Shown here in pieces: positions 8,194 through 17,517 of a stretch of 64,000 nt of DNA. The stretch comes from Rhodococcus sp. HNM0569 (GTDB taxonomy: Bacteria > Actinomycetota > Actinomycetes > Mycobacteriales > Mycobacteriaceae), in contig NZ_JAASAE010000002.1 in NCBI RefSeq assembly GCF_012726205.1, forward strand, positions 62,001 to 126,000. The letters are read 5' to 3'. Under the pieces are notes generated by a model, which was not told the DNA's origin, searched no databases, and saw only the letters and a program-made list of their open reading frames with translations. A program made the translations under genes and the position numbers. The stretch's first letter is position 1. Each line of letters begins with the position of its first letter.

Positions 8194-8904
8194 CTATCGC
8201 ACGTGAGGGAATGCGTCATCCTCGTGGCCGGTGGCCGCACGCGGAGCGGCGTCGAGGCCGTGTTCGAGCGTCGCCATGCCGTCGGCCAGCAGTCGCCCGA
8301 GGTCGAGCGAATGGTCGTCGAGCCAGCTCTCGTATGCCGACATCGCGACGCCCAGCAACAGGTGGCCGATCGTGCGCGGGGCGGGCGAATCGGCGGGAAC
8401 GTCCAGGCGGCGCGCCGCGTACTGTGCCACCACGTCGCGCCAGCCCGCGTACATGAGCGCCGAATGTGCCTGCAGAGCGGGCACACGCAGGATCAGCTCC
8501 ATCCGCCTTCGGTGGTTCGCCGTTTCCTCCGCGGGGAAGGTGTTGAAGTCGAGCAGTGCCGCGGCGAGTGCGGTGGACATCGGGAGATCGTCCGGCAGGG
8601 CCGCGAGGCGCTCGCGCATATTTGCCAGATGCGCGTCGAAATCGCCCCAGGGAATGGCATTCTTCGAAGGGAAGTAGCGGAACAGGGTGCGGCGTGCGAT
8701 GCCGCACGCGTGGGCGATGTCGTCCACGCTCGTGTCGTCGAAACCGCGTTCGACGAACAGCTCGAGTGCAACGGTGCCGATGCGTTCTCGCGATGTCGCG
8801 GGGCGTCTGCCGGGCCGCGCGGCCGCGGTGGTGTTCGGGTTGCCGCCGTGCGGGGCGCTGTCCTGCGGGGCGCTGTCGTGCGGGGCGGAGGAGTGGCTGG
8901 TCAT
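8194..8904 (-). CDS. mftR: Mycofactocin system TetR-family regulator
   Basis: 236 residues. After a low-complexity N-terminus of about 33 residues, the TetR helix-turn-helix is clear: TSVDDIAHACGIARRTLFRYF (first 20 residues end at Y). It is divergent from mftA with 156 bases between starts, the standard mycofactocin arrangement. In mycobacteria MftR represses the cluster and is relieved by long-chain acyl-CoAs. The N-terminal tail contains a SAP(H/Q)D repeat made by a 15-bp tandem DNA repeat. A downstream in-frame start would shorten it, but no better ribosome-binding site is obvious. Confidence 0.88.
   Translation of the reverse strand: MTSHSSAPHDSAPQDSAPHGGNPNTTAAARPGRRPATSRERIGTVALELFVERGFDDTSVDDIAHACGIARRTLFRYFPSKNAIPWGDFDAHLANMRERLAALPDDLPMSTALAAALLDFNTFPAEETANHRRRMELILRVPALQAHSALMYAGWRDVVAQYAARRLDVPADSPAPRTIGHLLLGVAMSAYESWLDDHSLDLGRLLADGMATLEHGLDAAPRAATGHEDDAFPHVR
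8849..8890. repeat. 15-bp tandem repeat in the 5' end of mftR
   Basis: About 2.7 copies of TGCGGGGCGCTGTCS lie at 8849-8863, 8864-8878 and 8879-8890 (partial). The period is five codons, so copy-number change would lengthen or shorten the N-terminal tail without breaking the frame. Confidence 0.8.
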
Positions 8905-9060
8905 GTTCGCGGTTCCATTTTTCTCTCCGTCGGCTCTGGATTATTGCACTCGATGCCATTAATGTAGGTGATGCAGAGCACATCCACGTGTCATTGTGTT
9001 CCATGCAGTAGAGAAAAGGGGCAGCCACGGAAGGTGTGTCCCGCAACCGAAGGGAGCGTC
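8905..9060. promoter_or_regulatory. Divergent mftR-mftA promoter region
   Basis: This AT-richer gap of 156 bases must hold promoters for both directions and the MftR site. A small dyad, CATTAATG, sits at 8957-8964, with TAATGT (8960-8965) as one possible -10 for mftA. AGGGAG at 9051-9056 is the mftA ribosome-binding site. I could not assign a convincing extended MftR palindrome. Confidence 0.5.
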
Positions 9061-9165
9061 ATGTCGCATCAGGAGAATGTCGCCGACGACCGCCAGGCCG
9101 ACGCGCTGATCGAGGAGAGCCTTGTCGAAGAGGTGTCCATCGACGGCATGTGCGGCGTGTACTGA
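9061..9165 (+). CDS. mftA: Mycofactocin precursor peptide
   Basis: 34 residues ending in IDGMCGVY, the diagnostic MftA C-terminus. The last two residues, Val-Tyr, become the cofactor: MftC decarboxylates the tyrosine and crosslinks it to valine, MftE releases the dipeptide-derived ring compound, MftD oxidises it and MftF glycosylates it. The acidic leader (ALIEESLVEEV) is the part bound by MftB. The ATG follows AGGGAG. The mftB start lies two bases after the stop. Confidence 0.96.
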   Translation: MSHQENVADDRQADALIEESLVEEVSIDGMCGVY

Positions 9166-9167
9166 TC

Positions 9168-9518
9168 GTGTCCACCGCAGCCGAGACCGGGCGCCGCGAA
9201 CGCGTCGCATTCGATTCGGGACAGGCATGGACCGTCCACCCCCAGGTGGCGATCCGTCCGGAACCGTTCGGTGCGTTGCTGTACCACTTCGGAACCCGCA
9301 AGCTCTCGTTCCTCAAGAATCGAGTCGTCGTGGAGGTCGTGCGTGCGCTCGGCGATCACCCGGACGCCCGGTCCGCGCTGCACGCGCACGGCATCGAGGG
9401 CGAGAACGCCGCGCCGTACCTGCACGCCCTCTCCACACTCGCCGACTCGTCCATGATCGTGCCGGCCGACCCGCGCGAAGGCGCCGGTGGCGCGACGCAA
9501 CCGCGTAAGGAGCAGTAG
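9168..9518 (+). CDS. mftB: Mycofactocin peptide chaperone (RiPP recognition element)
   Basis: 116 residues from GTG at 9168, placed two bases after the mftA stop. It contains the PqqD-like winged-helix element that holds the MftA leader for MftC; WTVHPQVAIRPEPFGALLYH and FGTRKLSFLKN are typical MftB sequence. The C-terminal 25 residues are a Gly/Ala-rich tail. The stop (TAG) overlaps the mftC GTG by one base. Confidence 0.95.
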   Translation: MSTAAETGRRERVAFDSGQAWTVHPQVAIRPEPFGALLYHFGTRKLSFLKNRVVVEVVRALGDHPDARSALHAHGIEGENAAPYLHALSTLADSSMIVPADPREGAGGATQPRKEQ

Positions 9519-10792
9519 TGACATCGACGCTCGAGCACGGGACCACGACGGCCTCCACGGCTCCGCCGGCTGTGGGCAGATTGATCGACCAGTTCGAGCA
9601 GGGGCTCGACGCGCCGATCTGCCTCACATGGGAGCTCACGTACGCGTGCAATCTGTCATGCGTGCACTGTCTGTCGTCGTCGGGCAGGCGCGATCCCCGC
9701 GAGCTCTCCACCGAGCAGTGCAAGGCGATCATCGACGAGCTGCAGCGGATGCAGGTCTTCTACGTCAACATCGGTGGTGGCGAGCCCACCGTCCGCTCCG
9801 ACTTCTGGGAGCTCGTCGACTACGCGACCGCACACCAGGTCGGGGTCAAGTTCTCCACCAACGGCGTGCGCATCGACGAGAAGGTCGCGGCGCGCCTCGC
9901 CGCGAGTGACTACGTCGACGTCCAGATCTCCCTCGACGGCGCCACCGCCGAGGTCAACGATGCCGTGCGCGGCCCCGGATCGTTCGCGATGGCGGTGCGC
10001 GCACTCGAGAACCTGTCGAATGCCGGCTTCCGCGACGCCAAGATCTCGGTGGTCGTCACGCGCGAGAATGTCAGCCAGCTCGACGATTTCAAGGCGCTCG
10101 CCGATCGATACGGTGCGACGCTGCGCATCACCCGCCTTCGCCCGTCCGGCCGCGGCGCCGACGTGTGGGACGACCTGCACCCCACCGCCGCTCAGCAGCG
10201 TGAGCTCTACGACTGGCTCGTCGCGCACGGCGAGGGAGTGCTCACCGGCGACAGCTTCTTCCACCTGTCGGCGTACGGCGACGCGCTGCCGGGGCTCAAT
10301 TTGTGCGGTGCGGGCCGCGTCGTGTGCCTCATCGACCCGGTGGGCGACGTGTACGCGTGCCCGTTCGCGATCCACGAGGAGTTCCTCGCGGGCAACATCC
10401 TCGCCGACGGCGGCTTCCAGTCGATCTGGCAGAACTCGGAACTGTTCACCGAACTGCGTTCCCCGCAGACAGCGGGCGCCTGCACCAAGTGCGCGCACTT
10501 CGACTCGTGCCGCGGTGGCTGCATGGCCGCGAAGTTCTTCACGGGTCTGCCGATGGACGGGCCCGACCCCGAGTGCGTACAGGGTTTCGGCGAGAGTGCC
10601 CTCGCCGCCGACCGTACGATCCCGCCTGCCGCGGTGGATCATTCGCGCACCGGCAAGCGCCGCACACCGCGCGCACCCGTGCCGCTCACCCTGCTCACGA
10701 CGCCGCCACGCCGGCCGTCGAAGGCATGCGACGAAAACCCCCTCGCCGGCATGACGCCTCCCGTCGCCGGCCCGAGCCGAACGGAATCGTGA
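9518..10792 (+). CDS. mftC: Mycofactocin radical SAM maturase
   Basis: 424 residues, GTG start with AAGGAG five bases upstream. The radical SAM cluster motif C44-x3-C48-x2-C51 is followed by the TIM barrel (GGEPT, STNG, SLDGA). The C-terminal SPASM domain has the expected cysteines (CGAGRVVC, YACPF, ACTKC, CRGGC, PECVQ). MftC uses S-adenosylmethionine to decarboxylate the terminal tyrosine of MftA and then form the Val-Tyr crosslink. The tail after residue 365 is basic and proline-rich and keeps the family's CDENPLAG. Coupled to mftD by TGATG. Confidence 0.96.
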   Translation: MTSTLEHGTTTASTAPPAVGRLIDQFEQGLDAPICLTWELTYACNLSCVHCLSSSGRRDPRELSTEQCKAIIDELQRMQVFYVNIGGGEPTVRSDFWELVDYATAHQVGVKFSTNGVRIDEKVAARLAASDYVDVQISLDGATAEVNDAVRGPGSFAMAVRALENLSNAGFRDAKISVVVTRENVSQLDDFKALADRYGATLRITRLRPSGRGADVWDDLHPTAAQQRELYDWLVAHGEGVLTGDSFFHLSAYGDALPGLNLCGAGRVVCLIDPVGDVYACPFAIHEEFLAGNILADGGFQSIWQNSELFTELRSPQTAGACTKCAHFDSCRGGCMAAKFFTGLPMDGPDPECVQGFGESALAADRTIPPAAVDHSRTGKRRTPRAPVPLTLLTTPPRRPSKACDENPLAGMTPPVAGPSRTES

Positions 10793-12057
10793 TGAAGAAC
10801 CCCTGGGCGCGCAATCCGTGGTTCGAGACGGTCGCGGAAGCGCAGCGTCGAGCCCGCAAGCAGCTGCCGAAGTCGGTGTACGCCGCGCTCGTCGCCGGAT
10901 CCGAGAAGGGCATCACGACCACCGACAACATCGAGGCGTTCTCGGAACTCGGTTTCGCGCCGCACGTCGCCGGCCTGTCGGCCGAACGCGATCTCACCAC
11001 GAGCGTCATGGGACAGCCGCTCTCGTTCCCGGTCATGATCTCGCCGACCGGGGTACAGGCAGTCCATCCGGACGGTGAGGTCGCGGTCGCGCGTGCCGCC
11101 GCCAATCGCGGAATCGCCATGGGGCTCAGCTCCTTCGCGTCGAAGTCGATCGAAGACGTCGCCGCCGCGAATCCGCAGACCTTCTTCCAGATGTACTGGG
11201 TCGGCAGCCGAGACGACCTGCTGCACCGCATGGAGCGCGCCAAGGCCGCAGGCGCGGTGGGCTTGATCATGACGCTCGACTGGTCGTTCTCGATGGGACG
11301 CGACTGGGGCAGCCCCGAGATCCCCGAGAAGATGGACCTCGCGGCGATGGTCAAGTTCGGTCCCGAGGGCGCGCTGCGCCCGAAGTGGCTGCTCGAATAC
11401 GCGAAGCGCCGCGAGATCCCGGACCTCACGACCCCCAACCTCAAGCCGCCCGCAGGCACCGCGCCCACCTTCTTCGGCGCGTACGGCCAGTGGATGAACA
11501 CGCCGCTTCCCACGTGGGACGACATCCGGTGGATCCGGGAACAGTGGGACGGACCGTTCATGCTCAAGGGCGTCATGCGCGTCGACGACGCCAAGCGTGC
11601 GGTGGACGCGGGGGTCACGGCGATCTCGGTGTCCAACCACGGCGGCAACAATCTCGACGGCACCCCGGCGCCGATCCGTGCGCTGCCCGCGGTGGCCGAC
11701 GCGGTGGGCGACCAGATCGAAGTCGTGCTCGACGGCGGCGTGCGCCGCGGCGGCGACGTGGTCAAGGCTGTCGCGCTCGGGGCTCGCGCCGTCATGATCG
11801 GGCGCGCCTACCTGTGGGGCCTCGCGGCCAACGGCCAGGCCGGTGTCGAGAACGTGCTCGACATCCTGCGCAGCGGTGTCGATTCCGCGGTGATGGGATT
11901 GGGCAAGAACAGCATCGGGAACATCACGCGCGACGACGTCGTGATGCCCCCCGGTTTCGTGCGCAATCTGGGGGTCGAGCAGTCGGGCACCGCATCGAAG
12001 GCCGCGGCGGCAGGCAAGGCGAAGCCGGCCGGGCGTCGCGCGTCGCGCTCGTCCTGA
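10792..12057 (+). CDS. mftD: Mycofactocin FMN-dependent dehydrogenase (LldD-like)
   Basis: 421 residues, alpha-hydroxy-acid oxidase fold. Family landmarks are present: PVMISPTGVQAVHPDGEVAVA, FQMYWV, the catalytic SVSNHGGNNLDGTPAPIRAL region, and phosphate-binding VVLDGGVRRGGDVVKA with MIGRAYLWG. MftD oxidatively deaminates the MftE product to give the redox-active alpha-keto amide. The last 25 residues are an Ala/Lys/Arg-rich tail beyond the usual domain. It starts in a TGATG overlap with mftC; 19 bases separate its stop from the next gene. Confidence 0.95.
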   Translation: MKNPWARNPWFETVAEAQRRARKQLPKSVYAALVAGSEKGITTTDNIEAFSELGFAPHVAGLSAERDLTTSVMGQPLSFPVMISPTGVQAVHPDGEVAVARAAANRGIAMGLSSFASKSIEDVAAANPQTFFQMYWVGSRDDLLHRMERAKAAGAVGLIMTLDWSFSMGRDWGSPEIPEKMDLAAMVKFGPEGALRPKWLLEYAKRREIPDLTTPNLKPPAGTAPTFFGAYGQWMNTPLPTWDDIRWIREQWDGPFMLKGVMRVDDAKRAVDAGVTAISVSNHGGNNLDGTPAPIRALPAVADAVGDQIEVVLDGGVRRGGDVVKAVALGARAVMIGRAYLWGLAANGQAGVENVLDILRSGVDSAVMGLGKNSIGNITRDDVVMPPGFVRNLGVEQSGTASKAAAAGKAKPAGRRASRSS

Positions 12058-12076
12058 CCGCGCCGCACCGGGCTCG

Positions 12077-14002
12077 ATGACGGTCACCGATCCGTGCCGC
12101 ATCGGCCCGCGCGGCGCGCCGTCGCGCGTCGTGTTCGGGCCGCACGCGACGAATCTCGCGATGCAGCGGGCTTTCTCACCGCGACACGTCGCCTACTACG
12201 CCGAACGCGCGCGCGCCGGTGCGGGCGTCGTGGTCACCGAAACCGCCTCGGTGCACGAGTCCGACCACCCCTACGCGCGGGCACCGCTCGCCGCGTCGTG
12301 CGGGTTCGGCTGGCGGACGATCGCCGACGCGTGCCACGCGCACGGCGGCCTCGTCGTGGCGAGCCTCGGGCACCGCGGGCTGCAGGGCACGAGCGCGTAC
12401 CACCGCCGCCCGCTGTGGGGGCCCTCCGCGGTCGCGGATCCTGCCGAACGTGAATTGCCCGTCGTGATGGAGCGCGACGAGATCTCGGCGCTGGTGGTGG
12501 CGTTCGCGGATTCTGCGGCGCTCGCTGCAGACGCGGGCGTCGACGGGATCGAGATCGACGCAGGCCCCCGCTCGCTCGTGCGGCAGTTCCTGTCGGGCCT
12601 CACCAATCACCGCACCGACGAATACGGGACGCGGCGCGACCTGCTGCTCACCGAGGTGCTCGCTGCGGTGCGCGGTGCGGTGGGGGACGACATGATCATG
12701 GGGTTGCGGGCGAGTTGTGACGAACTCGCGCCGTGGGCGGGCATCACTCCCGCCCGCGCGGCCGAATGGGTGCGCGCCGTCGCACCGCTGGTCGACTACG
12801 TCGTGCCCGTGCGCGGCGGCCTGTACGCGCCCGACATGGATCGGCCCGATTTCCGCACTGCGGCACCCGACGATCTGTGCGCGCTGCTGCGTCCGGCAGC
12901 CGCGGACACACTGCTGGTCGGTTCTGCCGACGATCCCGTGGGTGCGCGCGAAGCGCTCGCAGGCGGCGCCGACCTCGTCGACATGACGCGCGGTCTCGTT
13001 GCCGATCCCGGCCTCGTCACGGCGCTGCGCGACGGCCGTGCGCCGCGGCCGTGCGTGCGCTGCAATCAGTCGTGCGTCGTCGACGACTGGCGCACTCTTC
13101 CGGTGCAGTGCGTCGCGCATCCCACCGAATACCCTTCCGGCGAGCGCGAGACCACGCCGTGGCACACCGATGCCGTCGCTCTCTCCGCGGGTGTCACGGT
13201 GGTCGGCGGCGGTGTCGCGGGCCTCGAAGCCGCGCGCCTTCTCGGCTCCGCGGGTGTCGACGTCGACCTCTACGAGCGGGCGGCACGGCTCGGTGGGGTG
13301 CTGCCCGCTGCGGCGCCGCAGTTCGTCCCGCTCGTCGACTGGCTCGTCGCGGAGTGCACGCGCGCGGGGGTGCGGATACACACCGGCACGCCGGTCGACG
13401 ACGACACGGTGCGGGCCGCCTCGGCCGCGGGTCGGCCGGTCCTCGTCGCGGTGGGTGCGGAGGCGTCGCGGCACCGGTTCGACTGCGACGGAACCGTTCC
13501 GGTGGTCGACGCGTCCGTGGCACGGACGTCGGCGCTGCCGCACGGGCCCGTCGTCGTGTTCGACCCACGCGGCGACGACGTGGCGACCGACATCGCAACC
13601 GGTCTCGCCGCGGCCGGACGGACCGTCGCCCTGGTGACCCCCGACGACGTCCTCGGCTCGCGGGGTGTGCGCGGCGGCGCACCGCCCGCGACACGCGCGC
13701 ACCGCGCTGGAGTGGACGTCCGCGTCGCGTCGACCGTCACCGCGGCCACCCGCGGTGCCGTCACGGTCGCCGGCAGGCGTGGCGGCGAGGACACGGTGAA
13801 CTGCGCCGTCGTCGTCGACTGCACGAGGCCGGTCGCGTCGCCGGCCTTCGCGTCCGGAGCCGGGCGACTCCGCATCGGCGACGCGGTGGCTCCGCGCGGT
13901 GTCCTCGACGCGATCACCGATGCGCGCGCCGCGGTGCGTGCGCTGGTCGGCGGTCTCGGCGACGCGAAAGACTCTGCCGCACAGCAGCGTGCGGCGATGT
14001 GA
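12077..14002 (+). CDS. Mycofactocin-associated FadH/OYE-family flavoprotein 1
   Basis: 641 residues, built like 2,4-dienoyl-CoA reductase: an OYE TIM barrel (1-330), an iron-sulfur motif C-x2-C-x3-C-x11-C in CVRCNQSCVVDDW and VQC, then a FAD/NAD half (VVGGGVAGLEAARLLGSAGV). The barrel lacks the short usual segment before RVVFGPHATNLA, so the N-terminus is compact. A family of this kind recurs in extended mycofactocin clusters, but its substrate is unknown. Expected chemistry is NAD(P)H-dependent reduction of an activated double bond, or electron transfer with mycofactocin. ATG at 12077, 19 bases after mftD. Confidence 0.85.
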   Translation: MTVTDPCRIGPRGAPSRVVFGPHATNLAMQRAFSPRHVAYYAERARAGAGVVVTETASVHESDHPYARAPLAASCGFGWRTIADACHAHGGLVVASLGHRGLQGTSAYHRRPLWGPSAVADPAERELPVVMERDEISALVVAFADSAALAADAGVDGIEIDAGPRSLVRQFLSGLTNHRTDEYGTRRDLLLTEVLAAVRGAVGDDMIMGLRASCDELAPWAGITPARAAEWVRAVAPLVDYVVPVRGGLYAPDMDRPDFRTAAPDDLCALLRPAAADTLLVGSADDPVGAREALAGGADLVDMTRGLVADPGLVTALRDGRAPRPCVRCNQSCVVDDWRTLPVQCVAHPTEYPSGERETTPWHTDAVALSAGVTVVGGGVAGLEAARLLGSAGVDVDLYERAARLGGVLPAAAPQFVPLVDWLVAECTRAGVRIHTGTPVDDDTVRAASAAGRPVLVAVGAEASRHRFDCDGTVPVVDASVARTSALPHGPVVVFDPRGDDVATDIATGLAAAGRTVALVTPDDVLGSRGVRGGAPPATRAHRAGVDVRVASTVTAATRGAVTVAGRRGGEDTVNCAVVVDCTRPVASPAFASGAGRLRIGDAVAPRGVLDAITDARAAVRALVGGLGDAKDSAAQQRAAM

Positions 14003-14013
14003 AAGGAAACGTC

Positions 14014-14826
14014 ATGGGAGAGTTCGACGGCAAGGTCGCCTTTGTCACCGGCGCGGCGCGCGGACAGGGCCGCAGTCACGCGGTACGACTGGCGCGCGAA
14101 GGAGCGGCGATCGTCGCGATCGACGTGTGTGCCCCGGTGAGTGACTACAACTCCTACGCGCCCGCGACGGCGGAGGACCTCGACGAGACCGTGCGCCTCG
14201 TCGAAGCCGAAGGCGGGCGCATCCTCGCGCGCCGCGCCGACGTGCGCGACAGCGCACAGCTCGCGCAGGTCGTCGCGGACGGAGTCGCCGAGTTCGGTCG
14301 CCTCGACGTCGTGATCGCGAACGCGGGCATCTGCAACTGGAGTCGATTCTGGGAGATGCCCGACGACCAGTGGGAGACGCTGATCGACGTCAACCTCACC
14401 GGCGTGTGGAAGACGCTCAAGGCTTCCGTGCCCGCGATGATCGAGGCCGGCAACGGCGGATCGATCGTCGTGGTCAGCTCGGTCGCCGGTATCAAACCGA
14501 TTCCGGGGCAGGCGAACTACGCGGCCGCGAAATCGGGCCTCGTCGGTCTCACGCAGGCGGCGGCGAAGGAACTCGGCGAGTACCGCATCCGCGTCAACTC
14601 GGTGCACCCCTACGGCGTCGACACGCCGATGGGCACCGATCAGGGCAGTCTGAAGATGCTCGAAGCCCACCCGCAGTTCGCCGCGAGCCTCGGCACGATC
14701 CTCACCGAGTCGCCGCTCGCGACCGTCGACGACATCAGCGACGCGGTCCTGTGGATCGCGAGCGACAAGGCGCACACCGTCACCGCGACCCAGCTCACGG
14801 TCGACATGGGCAACACCAAGGTGTGA
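14014..14826 (+). CDS. Mycofactocin-type short-chain dehydrogenase
   Basis: 270 residues. It has the marks of the mycofactocin-coupled SDR subfamily: TGAARGQGRSHAVRLA at the nucleotide site and the family insertion after strand 3 (VSDYNSYAPATAEDLDETV) thought to bury the nicotinamide cofactor, so NADH must be reoxidised in place by mycofactocin. The catalytic Y169-x3-K173 is intact. GAAAGGA precedes the ATG. The two OYE-type genes on either side suggest a shared alcohol or enone oxidation route. Confidence 0.88.
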   Translation: MGEFDGKVAFVTGAARGQGRSHAVRLAREGAAIVAIDVCAPVSDYNSYAPATAEDLDETVRLVEAEGGRILARRADVRDSAQLAQVVADGVAEFGRLDVVIANAGICNWSRFWEMPDDQWETLIDVNLTGVWKTLKASVPAMIEAGNGGSIVVVSSVAGIKPIPGQANYAAAKSGLVGLTQAAAKELGEYRIRVNSVHPYGVDTPMGTDQGSLKMLEAHPQFAASLGTILTESPLATVDDISDAVLWIASDKAHTVTATQLTVDMGNTKV

Positions 14827-14830
14827 CGCC

Positions 14831-16834
14831 GTGCCCGGACCGTACCCCCGGCTGCTGTCGCCGCTGCGCGTCGGTGCACTCACGCTCGCGAACCGCGTGG
14901 TGTTCGGTGCCCACCTGACGAATTTCGCGCGCGACGGTCTGCCCACCGACCGTCACCGCGACTACTACGCGGCGCGCGCAGCCGGGGGAGCCGGGCTGAT
15001 CGTCACGGAAGAGCACGTCGTGCACCCGTCCGACCACGCGTACGAGCGTCTGATCCAGGGCTGGCGCGACGACACCGCGGCGTCCTATCGGAGCCTCACC
15101 GACGCGGTCCACGCACACGGCACACCGATCCTCGCGCAGCTCAATCACAATGGCGCACAGGGCACGTCGGCGTACTCGCGTCGGCCGCTGCTCGCACCGA
15201 CCGCACTGCCGGACCCGATGTTCCGCGAGGTGCCGCGCGAGGCCACGGCCGACGACCTGGCCGAACTGGTCGCGGCCTACGCCGGCACCGCGGCGAGGTG
15301 CGTGCGCGGCGGCTTCGACGGCGTCGAAATCCAGTGCTCCCAGTCGTCGATCCTGCGGGCATTCCTGGCGCCCGCGCTCAACCGGCGCACCGACGGGTAC
15401 GGCGGCACAGTCGCGCAGCGCGCGCGTCTCGTGCTCGAGGTGGTGCGGGCCGTGCGCTCCGCGATCGGCGACGCGGTGCTCGGTGTGCGTCTCGCGACCG
15501 GTGACGGCACCGCGGGCGGCGTGTCGATCGCCGACGCGACCGTCGTCGCGGGTCTGCTCGATCCGCACGTCGACTATCTCGGCACGTCGCCCGGATCCGC
15601 CACCGAGACACTGCATCTGGTCGAGGGGTCGATGGCGATGCCGCACGGCTACGCGCTGTCGGCCACGGCGCAGATCCGGGCCGCGGTCACGGTGCCCGTG
15701 ATCGGGGCGGGCCGGCTCGACGACCCCGACGTCGCCGAGCGGGCGCTCGCAGACGGCGAGTGCGACCTCGTCGCCGTCGTGCGCGGTCAGATCGCCGACC
15801 CGCATTTCGTCGAGAAGATCGCGTCGGGCCGCGCCGACACGGTGACGTCGTGCCTCGCATGCAATCAGGACTGCATCGGCCGCGTCGGTCTCGGTCGTTC
15901 CGTCGCGTGCTGTGTCAATCCGAGCGCCGGCCGCGAAGGACACACGCGCGACTCGGCACCGGGCCCGCGACGCACCGTTCTCGTCGTGGGCGGCGGTCCT
16001 GCCGGGCTGAAGGCGGCGGCCACCGCGGCGCGGCGCGGCCACCACGTCACGGTCCTCGAGCGTGACCGGCTCGGCGGCCGCATCCGGACCGCGGCGGCGG
16101 CGCCCACCCGCGGGCGCCTCGGTCGCGTCGTCGACGAGCTCGTGGACGAGTGCGTGCGTGCGGGCGTCGACCTGCGGACCGGTGTGCATGCCGACGCCGC
16201 GACCGTGGCGGAGTGGGCCGCCGACGACGTGATCGTCGCGACCGGCGCCCGGGCCCACCGGCCCGCGTGGGCAGAGCCGGGGTCCGTCACGGACGCAGGC
16301 GACATCGACGGTGCCCTGTCGGTGGGTGCGGGCCGGGTCGGTGACGGCGAGGCCAGGCAACCGCATGCGATCGTGTTCGACGAACTGGGCTTCCACGAGG
16401 CCACGTCCGCGGCGGAGATGCTCGCCGAGGCGGGATTTCGCGTCACGGTGTGCACGAGCGGGGCGGTCGTCGGCCAGGATCTCGGGCTGACACTCGACCT
16501 CGCGGGCTGGCGGGCACGTACGGCCCGATTCGCCGTCGACGAGGTGACCGAGGTGAGTCCGCAGCGGTGTGTCCGTGCGGGGACGCACACGACGCTCTCC
16601 CTCGTGCACTACCCGTCCGGGCGCGACGTGCATCTGATGGCCGACGTCGTGGTCGCCGCGGTGGCGCCGCGCGCCGACGACGGCCTGTGGCGGCAGCTGC
16701 GTGCCCGCGGAATCGCGGCGGTCCGGATCGGCGACGCACTCGCGCCGCGCAGGCTCGACGCCGCCGTCCGCGAGGGGGCGGCCGCGGGGTCGGCGATCGG
16801 TGCGCGCACGCACGCGGTCGGAGTCGCGCGATGA
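14831..16834 (+). CDS. Mycofactocin-associated FadH/OYE-family flavoprotein 2
   Basis: 667 residues, GTG start five bases after the SDR stop. It has a full OYE barrel (LSPLRVGALTLANRVVFGAH, then QLNHNGAQG), a C-x2-C-x3-C-x11-C cluster motif (CLACNQDCIG and ACCVNP) and a C-terminal FAD/NAD region (VVGGGPAGLKAAATAA). It is paralogous to the protein at 12077-14002 but clearly diverged. It belongs to the second OYE type that travels with mycofactocin genes; function is not established. The stop overlaps mftE (ATGA). Confidence 0.85.
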   Translation: MPGPYPRLLSPLRVGALTLANRVVFGAHLTNFARDGLPTDRHRDYYAARAAGGAGLIVTEEHVVHPSDHAYERLIQGWRDDTAASYRSLTDAVHAHGTPILAQLNHNGAQGTSAYSRRPLLAPTALPDPMFREVPREATADDLAELVAAYAGTAARCVRGGFDGVEIQCSQSSILRAFLAPALNRRTDGYGGTVAQRARLVLEVVRAVRSAIGDAVLGVRLATGDGTAGGVSIADATVVAGLLDPHVDYLGTSPGSATETLHLVEGSMAMPHGYALSATAQIRAAVTVPVIGAGRLDDPDVAERALADGECDLVAVVRGQIADPHFVEKIASGRADTVTSCLACNQDCIGRVGLGRSVACCVNPSAGREGHTRDSAPGPRRTVLVVGGGPAGLKAAATAARRGHHVTVLERDRLGGRIRTAAAAPTRGRLGRVVDELVDECVRAGVDLRTGVHADAATVAEWAADDVIVATGARAHRPAWAEPGSVTDAGDIDGALSVGAGRVGDGEARQPHAIVFDELGFHEATSAAEMLAEAGFRVTVCTSGAVVGQDLGLTLDLAGWRARTARFAVDEVTEVSPQRCVRAGTHTTLSLVHYPSGRDVHLMADVVVAAVAPRADDGLWRQLRARGIAAVRIGDALAPRRLDAAVREGAAAGSAIGARTHAVGVAR

Positions 16835-17517
16835 GTAGGGAGCTCGCCGGGCACACGTGGCCCGAACTCCGCGACGAGAGCCCCGTGCTGGCGGTACCCG
16901 TCGGGGCGCTCGAACAGCACGGCCCGCACCTTCCCCTCGACACCGACACCGTGATCGCCGACGCCGTCGCCCGGTCGCTGGACGGCGTGCTGGTCGCGCC
17001 GCCGATCTCGATCGGCGCGAGTGGCGAGCACGAGGGCTTCGCGGGCACCGTGTCGATCGGCGCCGACGTGCTCGAACGCGTGCTCGTCGAGTTCGGTCGA
17101 TCGGCGTGCCGATGGGCCGGGCGCATCGTGTGGATCAACGGGCACGGCGGCAACGCCCACGCCGTCGTCAAGGCGACCACCTTGCTCCGCTACGAGGGCC
17201 GCGACGTCGCCTGGCACCCGTGCGCGGTGCCCGGCGGCGACGCCCACGCAGGCCGGACCGAAACGTCGCTGCTACTCCACCTTTCGCCTGCCCGCGTACA
17301 CCTCGACCGGCTCGAGCCGGGAAATACGGAACCGGTCGAGACGTTGATGCCCCGGCTGCGGCAAGGCGGTATGGTCGCCGTGTCGGCCAACGGGGTGCTC
17401 GGCGATCCACGTGGCGCCTCGGCCGAGGAAGGCGCACACGATTTCGCGCGGATGTGCGATCGTGCTGCGGCGATGCTGACACGATGGACGCCGGGACCAC
17501 AGGGGAGGCTCACATGA
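16831..17517 (+). CDS. mftE: Mycofactocin precursor peptidase (creatininase family)
   Basis: 228 residues, creatininase-type metallopeptidase. Metal-site motifs are visible: E28-x-H30-G-P-H-L-P-L-D37-[21 protein letters not shown] and [11 protein letters not shown]. MftE cuts the modified C-terminal Val-Tyr unit from MftA. It starts in an ATGA overlap with the OYE gene. Its own stop overlaps by ATGA a 50-codon ORF that fills the gap to mftF. Confidence 0.94.
   Translation: MSRELAGHTWPELRDESPVLAVPVGALEQHGPHLPLDTDTVIADAVARSLDGVLVAPPISIGASGEHEGFAGTVSIGADVLERVLVEFGRSACRWAGRIVWINGHGGNAHAVVKATTLLRYEGRDVAWHPCAVPGGDAHAGRTETSLLLHLSPARVHLDRLEPGNTEPVETLMPRLRQGGMVAVSANGVLGDPRGASAEEGAHDFARMCDRAAAMLTRWTPGPQGRLT

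Noticed and set aside
10639-12102. Long antisense open frame opposite mftD
   Set aside because: No motif or plausible start context; mftD on the plus strand is certain.
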